Source: Teichococcus vastitatis
GTDB lineage: Bacteria > Pseudomonadota > Alphaproteobacteria > Acetobacterales > Acetobacteraceae
NCBI RefSeq assembly: GCF_003604215.1
Contig: NZ_QXGS01000012.1
Span: 1 to 64,000 of the forward strand
Reading direction: 5' to 3'
DNA length: 64,000 nt
Every line of letters begins with the position of its first letter. The stretch's first letter is position 1. The notes below the pieces were generated by a model. The model had not been told where the DNA came from, made no database searches, and saw only the letters and a program-made list of their open reading frames with translations. Positions 27,025 to 35,013 of the stretch are shown here, in pieces. A program made the position numbers and the translations under genes.

Positions 27025-27502
27025 CCGGCGTTCTCCCGCTGCCTTGGACCCTCAGGGTCGGGCCTGTGTCGTGCCCTTGTTGACCACTCTCATCATCAGG
27101 TCGCCGGGAACCTGGCGCGGATCGTCGGCGGGGATGTGTCGCGGCGGACATCGCTTGCCGCGGCGCGACGGCACCTTGATGTTGGAAAAGGGCAGGGCGC
27201 GAGAGGGCGGCTCCGTCGAACAGGCGGCGGTCCGGAGACCCGACGCCAGCAAGGAACTGGCCACGGAGATCCACATGGATCAGGATTCCTCCTGGTGCGC
27301 TGTTCTGATGCGCCGCCTGTGTCTTGCGGTGACGCCTTTTGTTGCAATCATGATCTGCCAGCGGGCGGGGCAAGGCAAGGTTTTCATGGCGGCGCCGGCC
27401 CGACCGGGCGAAAAGTTGGACGATTACAGATCGTGAATGCAGGGTTTCCACGCCTGACGCGGCATGCCAGCATGGTGCGGCATTCTGAGGCAAGGAGCGA
27501 TC
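27025..27502. other. 478-bp gap between livH and the binding-protein gene
   Basis: This divergent spacer must hold the promoters of livH (-) and the peptide-type binding protein (+). Its left part (27052-27276) can be read as a small minus-strand ORF with a good ribosome binding site (listed separately). The right part has short AT-richer stretches near 27340-27360 and 27415-27435 but no box I can assign. No tRNA or repeat. Confidence 0.5.
27052..27276 (-). CDS. Possible 74-aa exported small protein
   Basis: An ATG at 27276 preceded by AGGAGG (11 nt spacer) opens a 74-codon frame. The N-terminus is mildly hydrophobic (MWISVASSLLASGL) and followed by a Cys (AACSTEPP), loosely resembling a lipoprotein signal. 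The rest is basic and Pro-rich. It would be 27 bp upstream of livH on the same strand. I recognise no homologue, and GC-driven open frames of this length are common here, so this is tentative. Confidence 0.3.
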   Translation of the reverse strand: MWISVASSLLASGLRTAACSTEPPSRALPFSNIKVPSRRGKRCPPRHIPADDPRQVPGDLMMRVVNKGTTQARP

Positions 27503-29119
27503 ATGGCACGGCAAGAATGGGCGCGATGGAGTTTGGCGGCGGCACTGGTGGCCGGCTGGGCCGGATCGTCCGGCGCGCAGACCCTGCGCATCGGCCTCGC
27601 GGCCGAGACCACCGCGCTTGATCCGCTCAGCAACGAGATCACCTCCAACTACACGGCCACGCGGCACATCTTCGACACGCTGGTGCAGACCGACGCGCAG
27701 CAGCGGCCCGGTCCCGGCCTCGCCCTGCGCTGGAGCGCCCGCGGCGAACGGCAATGGGTGTTTGATCTGCGGCCGGATGTGCGGTTCTCGGACGGGACGC
27801 CGTTCACCGGACGCGACGTGCTGTTCACCTTCTGTCGCATCCTCAACAACCCGACCGCAGCGCCCGGCGCCTTTGCCGAGCCCGTGCGCAACATGGAGAA
27901 TGTGGAGCTGGAAGGCGAGCACCGCGTGGTGGTGACCACCCGCGGGCCCAACCCGCTGCTGCCTGCCGATCTGTCCAACACCGCGATCCTGTCATCCCGC
28001 GTGGCGGGCGACCGGCCGATGCGTTTCACGCCCGAGGATGGCTGCGGCGTCGCCGGCAGCTTTCCCGCCATCAACGACTTCAACGGCGGCCAGGCGGCGA
28101 TCGGCACCGGCCCGTTCACGCTGGAGGATTACGTGCCTGGCCAGCGGCTGATGCTGCGGCGGAACGAGAGCTATTGGGGCCCCAAGCCCCACTGGGCCCG
28201 CGTCGAGTTGCGGCCCGTCACCGCCGGGGGGCCACGCGTCGCCGGCCTGCTGGCGGGCGATTTCGACCTGATCGAGAACCCCGCGGCGCGCGACCTGGAA
28301 CGCATCCGCCGCGATGGCCGCTTCACCGAGCAGGTCACGCCCTCCACCCGCATCATGTATTTGCAGCCGGACGTGGCCCGCGCGAGAAGCCCGATGGTCA
28401 ATGAGGGCGGCCGCAATCCGCTGCAGGATCTGCGGGTGCGACAGGCGATCTCCGCCGCCATTGACCGCAAGGCCATCGTCGAGCGCGTCATGGAAGGCGC
28501 CGCCGAGGTGGCCTACCAGTTCCTGCCGGACGGCATGTCCGGCGCGCTCGACCCGGCGCCGGAGCTCCGCTTCGATCCGGCGCTGTCCCGCCGGCTGCTG
28601 GCCGAGGCCGGCTACCCCGATGGCTTCCCGCTGGTGCTGCACGCCAGCAACAACCGTTATGTCAATGATGCCAAGGTGGCGCAGACCCTGGCGCAATATC
28701 TGAGCCGCGTCGGCATCCGTGCCACGGTGGACACCATGCCGGTGTCGGTGTTCTTCACCCGTCGTCGGGAGAACGAGTTCAGCCTGACCCTGGGCGGCTG
28801 GGGCTCCTCCACCGGCGAAGCCTCCTCCTTCCTGCGGCACTGGGTGGCCACGGCGAACCGGGAGGAGGGGCTCGGCAGCCGCAACTATGGCGGATACTCG
28901 AATCCGGAGCTGGACGCGGTGCTGAAGCAGGCGCTGCGCACCATGGACGACGCGGCGCGGGAGGCGCTGCTGCGGCAGGCGGTGAGCCTTACCCTGCGCG
29001 ACCTCCCCGAGATTCCGCTGTATTTCGAAAGCTCGACCTGGGCTTTCCGCAAGGATCTCGCTTTCACCGGACGGGTGGATCAGATGACGCTGGCCACGGA
29101 GGTGCGCCCGGCGCCCTGA
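27503..29119 (+). CDS. Peptide/opine-type ABC binding protein (SBP_bac_5)
   Basis: A 538-aa periplasmic family 5 binding protein with a Sec signal (WSLAAALVAGWAGSSGAQ). Fold markers are LDPLSNEITSNYTATRHIFDTLVQTD at the start, the FSDGTPFTGRDVLFTFCRI motif, and KSMP-like middle segments. The ATG at 27503 follows AAGGAG. Such proteins bind oligopeptides, opines, glutathione or sugars. No DppBCDF-like permease or ATPase is adjacent, so it is an orphan in this window. Confidence 0.92.
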   Translation: MARQEWARWSLAAALVAGWAGSSGAQTLRIGLAAETTALDPLSNEITSNYTATRHIFDTLVQTDAQQRPGPGLALRWSARGERQWVFDLRPDVRFSDGTPFTGRDVLFTFCRILNNPTAAPGAFAEPVRNMENVELEGEHRVVVTTRGPNPLLPADLSNTAILSSRVAGDRPMRFTPEDGCGVAGSFPAINDFNGGQAAIGTGPFTLEDYVPGQRLMLRRNESYWGPKPHWARVELRPVTAGGPRVAGLLAGDFDLIENPAARDLERIRRDGRFTEQVTPSTRIMYLQPDVARARSPMVNEGGRNPLQDLRVRQAISAAIDRKAIVERVMEGAAEVAYQFLPDGMSGALDPAPELRFDPALSRRLLAEAGYPDGFPLVLHASNNRYVNDAKVAQTLAQYLSRVGIRATVDTMPVSVFFTRRRENEFSLTLGGWGSSTGEASSFLRHWVATANREEGLGSRNYGGYSNPELDAVLKQALRTMDDAAREALLRQAVSLTLRDLPEIPLYFESSTWAFRKDLAFTGRVDQMTLATEVRPAP

Positions 29120-29163
29120 TCAGGCGGTGGGCAGCCGCGCCGTGGTGCGCGCAGCCGCCTCTT

Positions 29164-29190
29164 GCCGGGACGGCCGCACGTCGTCCCGGC
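29164..29190 (+). terminator. GC-rich terminator-like hairpin
   Basis: A perfect 9-bp stem (GCCGGGACG / CGTCCCGGC) with a 9-nt loop lies 45 bp after the stop of the peptide-binding protein gene. It has no following T-run but good stability, and is consistent with transcription ending here. Confidence 0.45.
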
Positions 29191-29304
29191 CCGCCGCACC
29201 AGGGAGGTGATGAAAGCCGGGCACCTTGAGCCTCTGTGCTGTGGACCCGAACAGGCGGTGCGTGACCATGCCCGGACCGCTCCGGGAGCGAGCAAGCAGA
29301 ACCG

Positions 29305-29321
29305 CATGCTTCTGAAGCATG
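29305..29321. repeat. 17-bp perfect inverted repeat upstream of the recombinase
   Basis: CATGCTTCTGAAGCATG is a perfect dyad (8-bp arms around one central T) 115 bp upstream of the recombinase start. It could be an operator or a recombinase-arm-like site. The lack of a 6-8 bp central spacer argues against a classical tyrosine-recombinase core. Confidence 0.4.
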
Positions 29322-29435
29322 GACCTGGAACCATCCTGTGTTACGGGATGACTGGCCCCGCGCCTGCGCGTGTTCTACATTCCCGGCCATGCGCTTGACA
29401 CAAGCCGCCTTCCGTCGTCCCGGGCCGCCGGCCGC

Positions 29436-30437
29436 ATGACCCTGCCCGCACACCGCCCTCCCGCAGCCATCGCGCCGGAAACGGCCGAGGCGAGGCTGAC
29501 GGATGCCGGACAGACTGCCCTTGCCGCCGCCGAAGCCTATGCCCGCCAGTCGCTGGCACCGGAAACCCGGCGCGCCTATGCCACCGACTGGCGCCATTTT
29601 ACCGAATGGTGCGGCCTGGCCGGATGTGGCGCGCTGCCGGCCGAACCGGCCGCCGTCGCGGCCTATCTCGCGGGAATGGCGCAGACCCATAGCCGCTCGG
29701 CGCTGGAACGCCGGCTGGCCGCGATCGGCCGCCAGCACAGATTGCACGGGCATCCATGGTCGGCGGCGCATCCGGCGATCCGCACCACACTGCAGGGTAT
29801 CCGTCGCGCCCATGGCAGCCGCAAGCGGCAGGCCACGGCACTGACCTCGGTGGAACTGCGCAAGCTGGTGAACGCCTGCCCGGGTGACCTGGCCGGGTTA
29901 CGCGACCGCGCCCTGCTGTTGCTGGGTTTCGCCGGTGCGCTGCGGCGTTCGGAGCTGGTGGGCATCGACCGGGAGCATCTGCGCTTTACGGAGACCGGGC
30001 TTCGCCTCACTCTGCCGCGTTCCAAGACGGATGCGGCGGGAGAAGGGGTGGAACTCGGCATCACCCGGGGCCGGCGGCCGCAAACCTGCCCGATCCGCGC
30101 GCTGGAAGCCTGGCTGACCGCCTCCGACACGCGCTACGGGCCGGTGTTCCGCCGCGTCGACCAATGGGGCAACATTGACCATGGGCGGCTGGTGCCGGAA
30201 GCGGTATGGCAGATCCTGCGCCGCCGCGCCGGCCAGGCCGGACTCACCGCCGCGAGCGGGGAGCGCCTGTCGCCGCACGGCCTGCGCGCGGGCTTCGTCA
30301 CCGAGGCCTATATGGCGGGCGCGCGCGACGAGCAGATCATGGACCACACCCGGCACCGCGACCTGAAGACCATGCGCGGCTATGTCCGGCGCGCCAAGCT
30401 GGTGACGGAAAGCCCGGTGAAGCTGCTGGACCTGTGA
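29436..30437 (+). CDS. Tyrosine site-specific recombinase (XerD/integrase-like)
   Basis: A 333-aa tyrosine recombinase. The N-terminal SAM-like core-binding domain (residues ~25-120; YARQSLAPETRRAYATDWRHF) precedes the catalytic domain (~135-333). Active-site residues are visible: Arg in FAGALRRSELVG, His-x-x-Arg in LSPHGLRAGF, His in HTRHRDLKTM, and the nucleophile Tyr in MRGYVRRA. It is GTGA-coupled to a gene of unknown function and then to scpA. No prophage or integron cassette surrounds it, so a housekeeping or domesticated role is likely. Confidence 0.88.
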   Translation: MTLPAHRPPAAIAPETAEARLTDAGQTALAAAEAYARQSLAPETRRAYATDWRHFTEWCGLAGCGALPAEPAAVAAYLAGMAQTHSRSALERRLAAIGRQHRLHGHPWSAAHPAIRTTLQGIRRAHGSRKRQATALTSVELRKLVNACPGDLAGLRDRALLLLGFAGALRRSELVGIDREHLRFTETGLRLTLPRSKTDAAGEGVELGITRGRRPQTCPIRALEAWLTASDTRYGPVFRRVDQWGNIDHGRLVPEAVWQILRRRAGQAGLTAASGERLSPHGLRAGFVTEAYMAGARDEQIMDHTRHRDLKTMRGYVRRAKLVTESPVKLLDL

Positions 30438-30991
30438 CGCCGGCACCGGACCCGGACTGGCTGTACCATCATTTCGAGGCCGCGGGCCCGGCCGAGGCGG
30501 TTGCGGCCTTCCGGGCCGCCGCCGCCGGCCCCGGGCTGCTGCCCTGGCGGCTCGATCTGCCGACGCTGGAGGAGGATTGGCTGCACCTGATGCTGGCGGC
30601 GCCGCCGCAGCAGCGCGGCATCAGCCTGGAAGGAGCCCGCATCCTGGCCGGCCAGCTGCGGGACGCCGTGGCCGCGCAGCAGGGCCGCGTCGAGGCGCTG
30701 GCCGCCAGCAGCCGCGCCTGTCCGCTCGACCTGCACGCCCTGATCCCGGTGCCGGCCGAGGTGCTGGCCCTGGGGCCGGATCACGCGGAGGCGCGGGACT
30801 GGCTGTGGCGCGCCTGGGGCACGCCCCGCCCGCTGCGGCATGTGCAGCCCGCGCGCGGCAGCGCGCCGGATGCGTTGCGCCTGCGCTTCTGGTCGGCCGA
30901 TTGGAGTCCCTGGGCGGCGCTGCAGCGAATGCGGGAGCGCTTTCCGGCGCTGCGCTTCAAGCTGAGTCCCATCTACGAGGAAGCGGGATGA
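30434..30991 (+). CDS. Unknown protein between a recombinase and scpA
   Basis: A 185-aa protein starting at a GTG that overlaps the recombinase stop (GTGA) and ending in an ATGA overlap with scpA, so its expression is tied to both. It is Trp- and Leu-rich: DPDWLYHHFEAAG, LLPWRLDLPTLEEDWLHLM and LRFWSADWSPWAALQRMRERFPAL. It has no signal peptide or membrane helix. The conserved look of these Trp motifs suggests a real globular domain, but I do not recognise it. A role linked to ScpA or the recombinase is inferred from context only. Confidence 0.75.
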   Translation: MTPAPDPDWLYHHFEAAGPAEAVAAFRAAAAGPGLLPWRLDLPTLEEDWLHLMLAAPPQQRGISLEGARILAGQLRDAVAAQQGRVEALAASSRACPLDLHALIPVPAEVLALGPDHAEARDWLWRAWGTPRPLRHVQPARGSAPDALRLRFWSADWSPWAALQRMRERFPALRFKLSPIYEEAG

Positions 30992-31764
30992 GCGGCGACG
31001 CGCCCGAGCTGCGCCTCGGCGCCTATGAGGGCCCGCTCGACCACCTGCTCGAGCTGGCCCGCGGGCAGCGCGTCGACCTGTTGAAGCTGTCCGTGCTGGA
31101 GCTGGCGGAACAATTTGGCGCCGCGCTGGATGCCGCCACGCTGGACCGCCGCATCCCGCTGCAGCGCCTGGGGGACTGGGTGGTGATGGCGGCGTGGCTG
31201 GCGCTGCTGAAGTCGCGGCTGCTGCTGCCGCAGGACAGTCCGGAAGCACGCGAAGCCGAGGCGGAGATCGACGCCTTTCGCCGGCAATTGCGGAACCGCG
31301 CCTTCACCGAGGCGGCGCGCCACTGGCTGGAGGCCCGTCCGCAGCTGTTCCGCCACCATTGGCCGCGCGGCGCCCCGGAATTGCTGGAAGAACGCGCCGG
31401 GCCGCGGGCCGACATTGTCGAGCTGCTGCGCGCATGCCTCAAGCTGCTGCAACAGCCCCCGCGGGGCGAGCCCTGGCGCCCGGCGCCTCCGCCGCTCTGG
31501 CGGCTGCCGGACGCGTTGCTGCGGCTGCGGCACCTGCTGCCGGTGCATCCCGACGGCGCGCCGATCACCGCCTTTCTGCCGCCGGCGGCGATGCTGCCGG
31601 TGCAGGACCGCGCCGCCCTCGCCAGCACCTTCCTGGCCGGGCTGGAACTGGCGCGGGAAGGCGAGGCGGTGCTGGATCAGCGCGCGCCCTTCGCCGAGCT
31701 GCGGCTGTCGCCGGCCGGGATCAGCAGACGAAATCGGCCTCCGCAACCGGCTCGCCCCGGTTGA
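30988..31764 (+). CDS. scpA: Segregation and condensation protein A (kleisin)
   Basis: A 258-aa ScpA, the kleisin that bridges Smc heads in bacterial condensin. The N-terminus LRLGAYEGPLDHLLELARGQRVDLLKLSVLELAEQF matches the family (YEGPLDLLLxLI). A winged-helix-like C-terminal region follows (ITAFLPPAAMLPVQDRAALASTFLAGLELAREGEAVLDQ). Start ATG overlaps the previous stop. The last ~15 residues (SRRNRPPQPARPG) overlap the 3' end of the convergent dehydrogenase gene by 44 bp and look non-native. scpB, normally next, is absent. Confidence 0.88.
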   Translation: MSGDAPELRLGAYEGPLDHLLELARGQRVDLLKLSVLELAEQFGAALDAATLDRRIPLQRLGDWVVMAAWLALLKSRLLLPQDSPEAREAEAEIDAFRRQLRNRAFTEAARHWLEARPQLFRHHWPRGAPELLEERAGPRADIVELLRACLKLLQQPPRGEPWRPAPPPLWRLPDALLRLRHLLPVHPDGAPITAFLPPAAMLPVQDRAALASTFLAGLELAREGEAVLDQRAPFAELRLSPAGISRRNRPPQPARPG

Positions 31765-32686
31765 AGCGGTCGATGTTGCCGAACATCTGGTTGATGGTCG
31801 GCGCGAAATTATCGGCCGCCATTGCGGCAATGTGGGGCGTGCAGATCGCGTTCTCCAACCCCAGCAGCGGGTTGGAAGGCGGTGTCGGCTCTTCCTCGTA
31901 GACATCCATGGCGGCGCCGAGGATCTCCTTGGCCTTCAGCGCCTCCGCGAGATCGCTTTCCACCACCACGCCGCCGCGCGCGACGTTGATCAGCACCGCC
32001 GTGGGCTTCATCCCGCGCAGCGCCTCGCGGTTGATCATGCCCCGCGTCTGCGGCGTCAGCGGGCAGTGCAGGGAGACGACGTCGGCATCGCGCAGGATCT
32101 CCTGCAGCGACGCGAAGGAGACGCCCAGCTCCGCTTCCTCGGCCGCCTCGAGTTGCCGCGTCTTGTTGTACAGGATGCGGCCGCCGAATGGCCGCAGCAG
32201 CCGGGCGAAGTTCTGCCCGATGGCGCCGAAGCCGATGATGCCCACGGTTTTGCCGAACAGGCTGCAGCTGGGCTTCGGCAGGCTCATCGGCCGCCAGTCG
32301 CCGCCGCGCAGCGAGGTATGTCCCCAGGCCAGGTTGCGCAGCAGCGCAATGGTCAGGCCGAGCGCGGCCTCGGCCACCGGCTTGGCATTGCTGGCAGTGG
32401 TGCGGGCTACGGTGATGCCCTGCGCCTTGGCCGCCTCCAGGTCGAAATTATCGACACCGACGCCCCATTTGTGCAGCAGCTTCGCCTGCTTCGCGGCAGC
32501 CATCAGCTCCCGGCCCACCGCCACCTGGCCGGACACCAGGTAATCCGCATCGGCGACGATGTCGTGCAGATGCGCCGCGTCGCGGCTGGTGGCGTGCTGC
32601 AGCGTCAGTCCGGCAGGCAGCAATTCGCGCATGCGCTCCGCCGTCTGCGGAGTGATGGGGTCGAGCACGACAATCTTGCGGGTCAT
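31721..32686 (-). CDS. NAD-dependent D-2-hydroxyacid dehydrogenase
   Basis: A 321-aa D-isomer 2-hydroxyacid dehydrogenase (PGDH-like fold). The nucleotide-binding GIIGFGAIGQNFARLL is present, with catalytic Arg in INVARGGVV, Glu in AAMDVYEEEP and His in CTPHIAAMA. It oxidises or reduces a 2-hydroxy/2-oxo acid; likely substrates include glyoxylate, hydroxypyruvate and phosphoglycerate relatives. The ATG at 32686 is right at the conserved N-terminus (TRKIVVLDPI). It is divergent from the PotD-like importer genes (200 bp gap), hinting at a shared substrate. The 3' end overlaps scpA. Confidence 0.9.
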   Translation of the reverse strand: MTRKIVVLDPITPQTAERMRELLPAGLTLQHATSRDAAHLHDIVADADYLVSGQVAVGRELMAAAKQAKLLHKWGVGVDNFDLEAAKAQGITVARTTASNAKPVAEAALGLTIALLRNLAWGHTSLRGGDWRPMSLPKPSCSLFGKTVGIIGFGAIGQNFARLLRPFGGRILYNKTRQLEAAEEAELGVSFASLQEILRDADVVSLHCPLTPQTRGMINREALRGMKPTAVLINVARGGVVVESDLAEALKAKEILGAAMDVYEEEPTPPSNPLLGLENAICTPHIAAMAADNFAPTINQMFGNIDRFNRGEPVAEADFVC

Positions 32687-32887
32687 CCGTCGCGGATCCT
32701 GGTTGCAAATACTGGAACAAACGCGCGCCGGGACGCCGCGCAGGGCACTCAGGGTGTGGGCAAACCGCCGCCTCCGCAAGTCATTGCGTGCGCAGCACAC
32801 GGATTTCGCGCAGGGCGGGCTTTCTCCGTTGCCGTCGCCGGTGACCCTGGCCATGATGCCCGCCCTGACACACAGGGGGCTTCCACA

Positions 32888-33931
32888 ATGACCATTTGGC
32901 AAGGCGCGGTGCTCGGCATCGCGGCGCTCGCGGCCGTCGCAGCACCCGCTTCCGCGCAGAACAGCATGACGCTGATGTCCTATGCCGGCATCTTCCGTGA
33001 GAACTACACCGACACCGTGGTCAAGCCCTTCGCGGCAAAGGGTGCCGAGGTGCAGTTCTTCGAGGGCGGCTCATCGTCGCAGATGCTGGGGACGTTGCGC
33101 GCGCAGAAAGCCGATCCGCAGGTCGACGTGGTGATCATGGATGTCACCACCGCCGCGCTGGCCTGCGCTGAAGGGCTGGTGGAGCCGGTCAGGCCGGCCG
33201 AGCTGCCGGTTCTGGCGCAGCTCGCCCCCATGGCGCGCAGCGCCGGTGGCTCTTGCGGCCCGGCGGTGACCTTTGACCATCTGGTGATGGTGTACGACAC
33301 GCAAAAGGTGCAGCCGGCACCGGCCAGTCTGATGGCGATGGCCGATCCTTCGCAGCGCGGCGCGGTCGGCCTCGCGGCGCCGCCGAACATCCAGGGGCTG
33401 GCCGTCACGGCGATGCTGGCCAATGCCAATGGCGGCGACTGGAAGAACATCGGCGCGGCATTGCCGGCGTTGAAATCGATCGCGGCCAATGTGCAGACCT
33501 TTGATCCGAAGCCCGACGGCTACAGCATGATCCTCAATGATCAGCTGCGATTCGCCACGGGCTGGAACGCCCGCGCGCAGCTGTACCGCGACCAGTCGAA
33601 GAACCGCATCGGCGTGGTGCTGCCGGATGAAGGCACGGTGTTTCAGATCAACACCATCAACATCGTGGCCAACGCCAAGAACCGCGGCAAGGCTGTCGAG
33701 TTCGTCAACCACGCCCTCTCCGCCGCGGCTCAGAAGGCATTCACGGAACGCATGTTCTATGGCCCGGTGAACACCGAAGCGGGAGTCACGCCGGAAGCAC
33801 TGGGGCGCACCGCGCTGGCCCCGGAATACCGCAGCAAGGTGATCGACGTCGACTGGGGCGAAATGCAGAAGCTGCGCGACGGGTGGAACCAACGCTGGCG
33901 CCGCGAGGTCATCTCGGCCGCGCCGCGATGA
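32888..33931 (+). CDS. Spermidine/putrescine-type ABC binding protein
   Basis: A 347-aa periplasmic binding protein of the PotD/Fe3+ (SBP_bac_8) cluster. The signal peptide AVLGIAALAAVAAPASAQ is followed by MTLMSYAGIFRENYTDTVVKPF, typical of putrescine-like binding proteins. The ATG at 32888 follows AGGGGG. First gene of a five-gene operon, with an ATGA overlap into the ATPase gene. Ligand unknown; could be a polyamine or another small organic compound. Confidence 0.9.
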   Translation: MTIWQGAVLGIAALAAVAAPASAQNSMTLMSYAGIFRENYTDTVVKPFAAKGAEVQFFEGGSSSQMLGTLRAQKADPQVDVVIMDVTTAALACAEGLVEPVRPAELPVLAQLAPMARSAGGSCGPAVTFDHLVMVYDTQKVQPAPASLMAMADPSQRGAVGLAAPPNIQGLAVTAMLANANGGDWKNIGAALPALKSIAANVQTFDPKPDGYSMILNDQLRFATGWNARAQLYRDQSKNRIGVVLPDEGTVFQINTINIVANAKNRGKAVEFVNHALSAAAQKAFTERMFYGPVNTEAGVTPEALGRTALAPEYRSKVIDVDWGEMQKLRDGWNQRWRREVISAAPR

Positions 33932-35013
33932 CGATGGCGGTGGCACATCTGCGGCTGGCCGGGCTGGTGCGGCATTACGCCGGCTCGCCCTCCGCGGCGG
34001 TTGACGGCATCTCGCTCGACCTGCCGCGCGGCGCCTTGCTGGCGCTGCTCGGCCCCTCGGGCTGCGGCAAGACCACCACGCTGCGCATAATCGCCGGGCT
34101 GGAAGTGCCGGATTCCGGCACCATCCAGGTGGCCGGCCGCGACGTCACGACGCTGCCGCCGCACCAGCGGCAGATGGGCGTGGTGTTCCAATCCTATGCT
34201 CTGTTCCCGCACATGTCGGCCTCCGGCAACGTCGCCTTCGGCCTGGAAATGCGCGGCATCAGCCGTGCCGAGCGGGCACGCCGCGCCCAGGCGGCGCTGG
34301 AGATGGTGGGACTCGGCGCGCTCGGCGCGCGCAAGCCGCGGCAATTGTCGGGCGGCCAACAGCAGCGGGTCGCCCTGGCGCGCGCCCTGGCGATCGAGCC
34401 GGATCTGCTGCTGCTCGACGAACCCTTGTCAGCCCTCGACGCCAAGCTGCGCGAAGGCGTGCGCGACGAGATCCGCGCGCTGCAGCAGCGCCTCGGCACC
34501 ACCACCGTCTTCGTCACCCATGACCAGACCGAGGCGCTGGCCATGGCCGACTTGGTGGCGGTGATGAACGCCGGCCGGATCGAGCAGCTGGCGGCGCCGG
34601 AAGAGATCTTCGAACGGCCGGCAACGCGCTTCGTCGCCACCTTCGTCGGCCGCGCCGCACGGTTGCGGGGCCAGCTGGAAAGCGGCGGCGTGCTGCGCTG
34701 CGGCGGCGCCGCGTTGCGCAGCACCACCGCGCTTCCGCCCGGCCCGGCGGAAGCCTTTCTACGGCCGCATCGCGTCAGGCTGCTTCGCCCGGGCCAGGCG
34801 CCGCCGCCGGGCTATGACAACACGCTCGACGCGCAGCTGCTGCGCCGCGTCTATACCGGCGAGATCGTGGTGCTCGAGGCCGACACGGCCGCGGGACCGC
34901 TCACCGCCGAGATGCATGCCGACGGCGAGGAGGGCTGGCACGGCCTCGCCCCCGGCGATGCGTTGCGGCTGGCCTTCCGGCCCGCTGACCTCGCCGTGTT
35001 TCGCGCATCATGA
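33928..35013 (+). CDS. PotA-like ABC importer ATPase
   Basis: A 361-aa ATPase with Walker A GPSGCGKTTTLR, Q-loop VVFQSYALFPHM, signature LSGGQQQRVALARAL, Walker B LLLLDEPLSALDAK and switch VTHDQTEALAMAD. A C-terminal TOBE/OB regulatory domain follows (residues ~245-361; EAFLRPHRVRLL). ATGA overlaps at both ends link it to the binding protein and first permease. Confidence 0.94.
   Translation: MTMAVAHLRLAGLVRHYAGSPSAAVDGISLDLPRGALLALLGPSGCGKTTTLRIIAGLEVPDSGTIQVAGRDVTTLPPHQRQMGVVFQSYALFPHMSASGNVAFGLEMRGISRAERARRAQAALEMVGLGALGARKPRQLSGGQQQRVALARALAIEPDLLLLDEPLSALDAKLREGVRDEIRALQQRLGTTTVFVTHDQTEALAMADLVAVMNAGRIEQLAAPEEIFERPATRFVATFVGRAARLRGQLESGGVLRCGGAALRSTTALPPGPAEAFLRPHRVRLLRPGQAPPPGYDNTLDAQLLRRVYTGEIVVLEADTAAGPLTAEMHADGEEGWHGLAPGDALRLAFRPADLAVFRAS

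Larger units (their letters stand above)
29120..29435. other. 316-bp gap before the tyrosine recombinase
   Basis: It contains a GC-rich hairpin just after the binding-protein gene, a perfect 17-bp inverted repeat at 29305-29321, and TTGACA at 29395-29400 that could be a -35 box for the recombinase gene. No ORF with a convincing ribosome binding site is visible. Confidence 0.55.

Noticed and set aside
25438-27621. A 700-codon plus-strand frame opposite livMG and livH
   Set aside because: Low-complexity Arg/Gln/His-rich translation, no ribosome binding site, and fully antisense to clear transporter genes.
29436-30437. Recombinase as evidence for a prophage or genomic island
   Set aside because: No phage, att duplication, tRNA target or composition shift is visible around it; the downstream genes are housekeeping (scpA).
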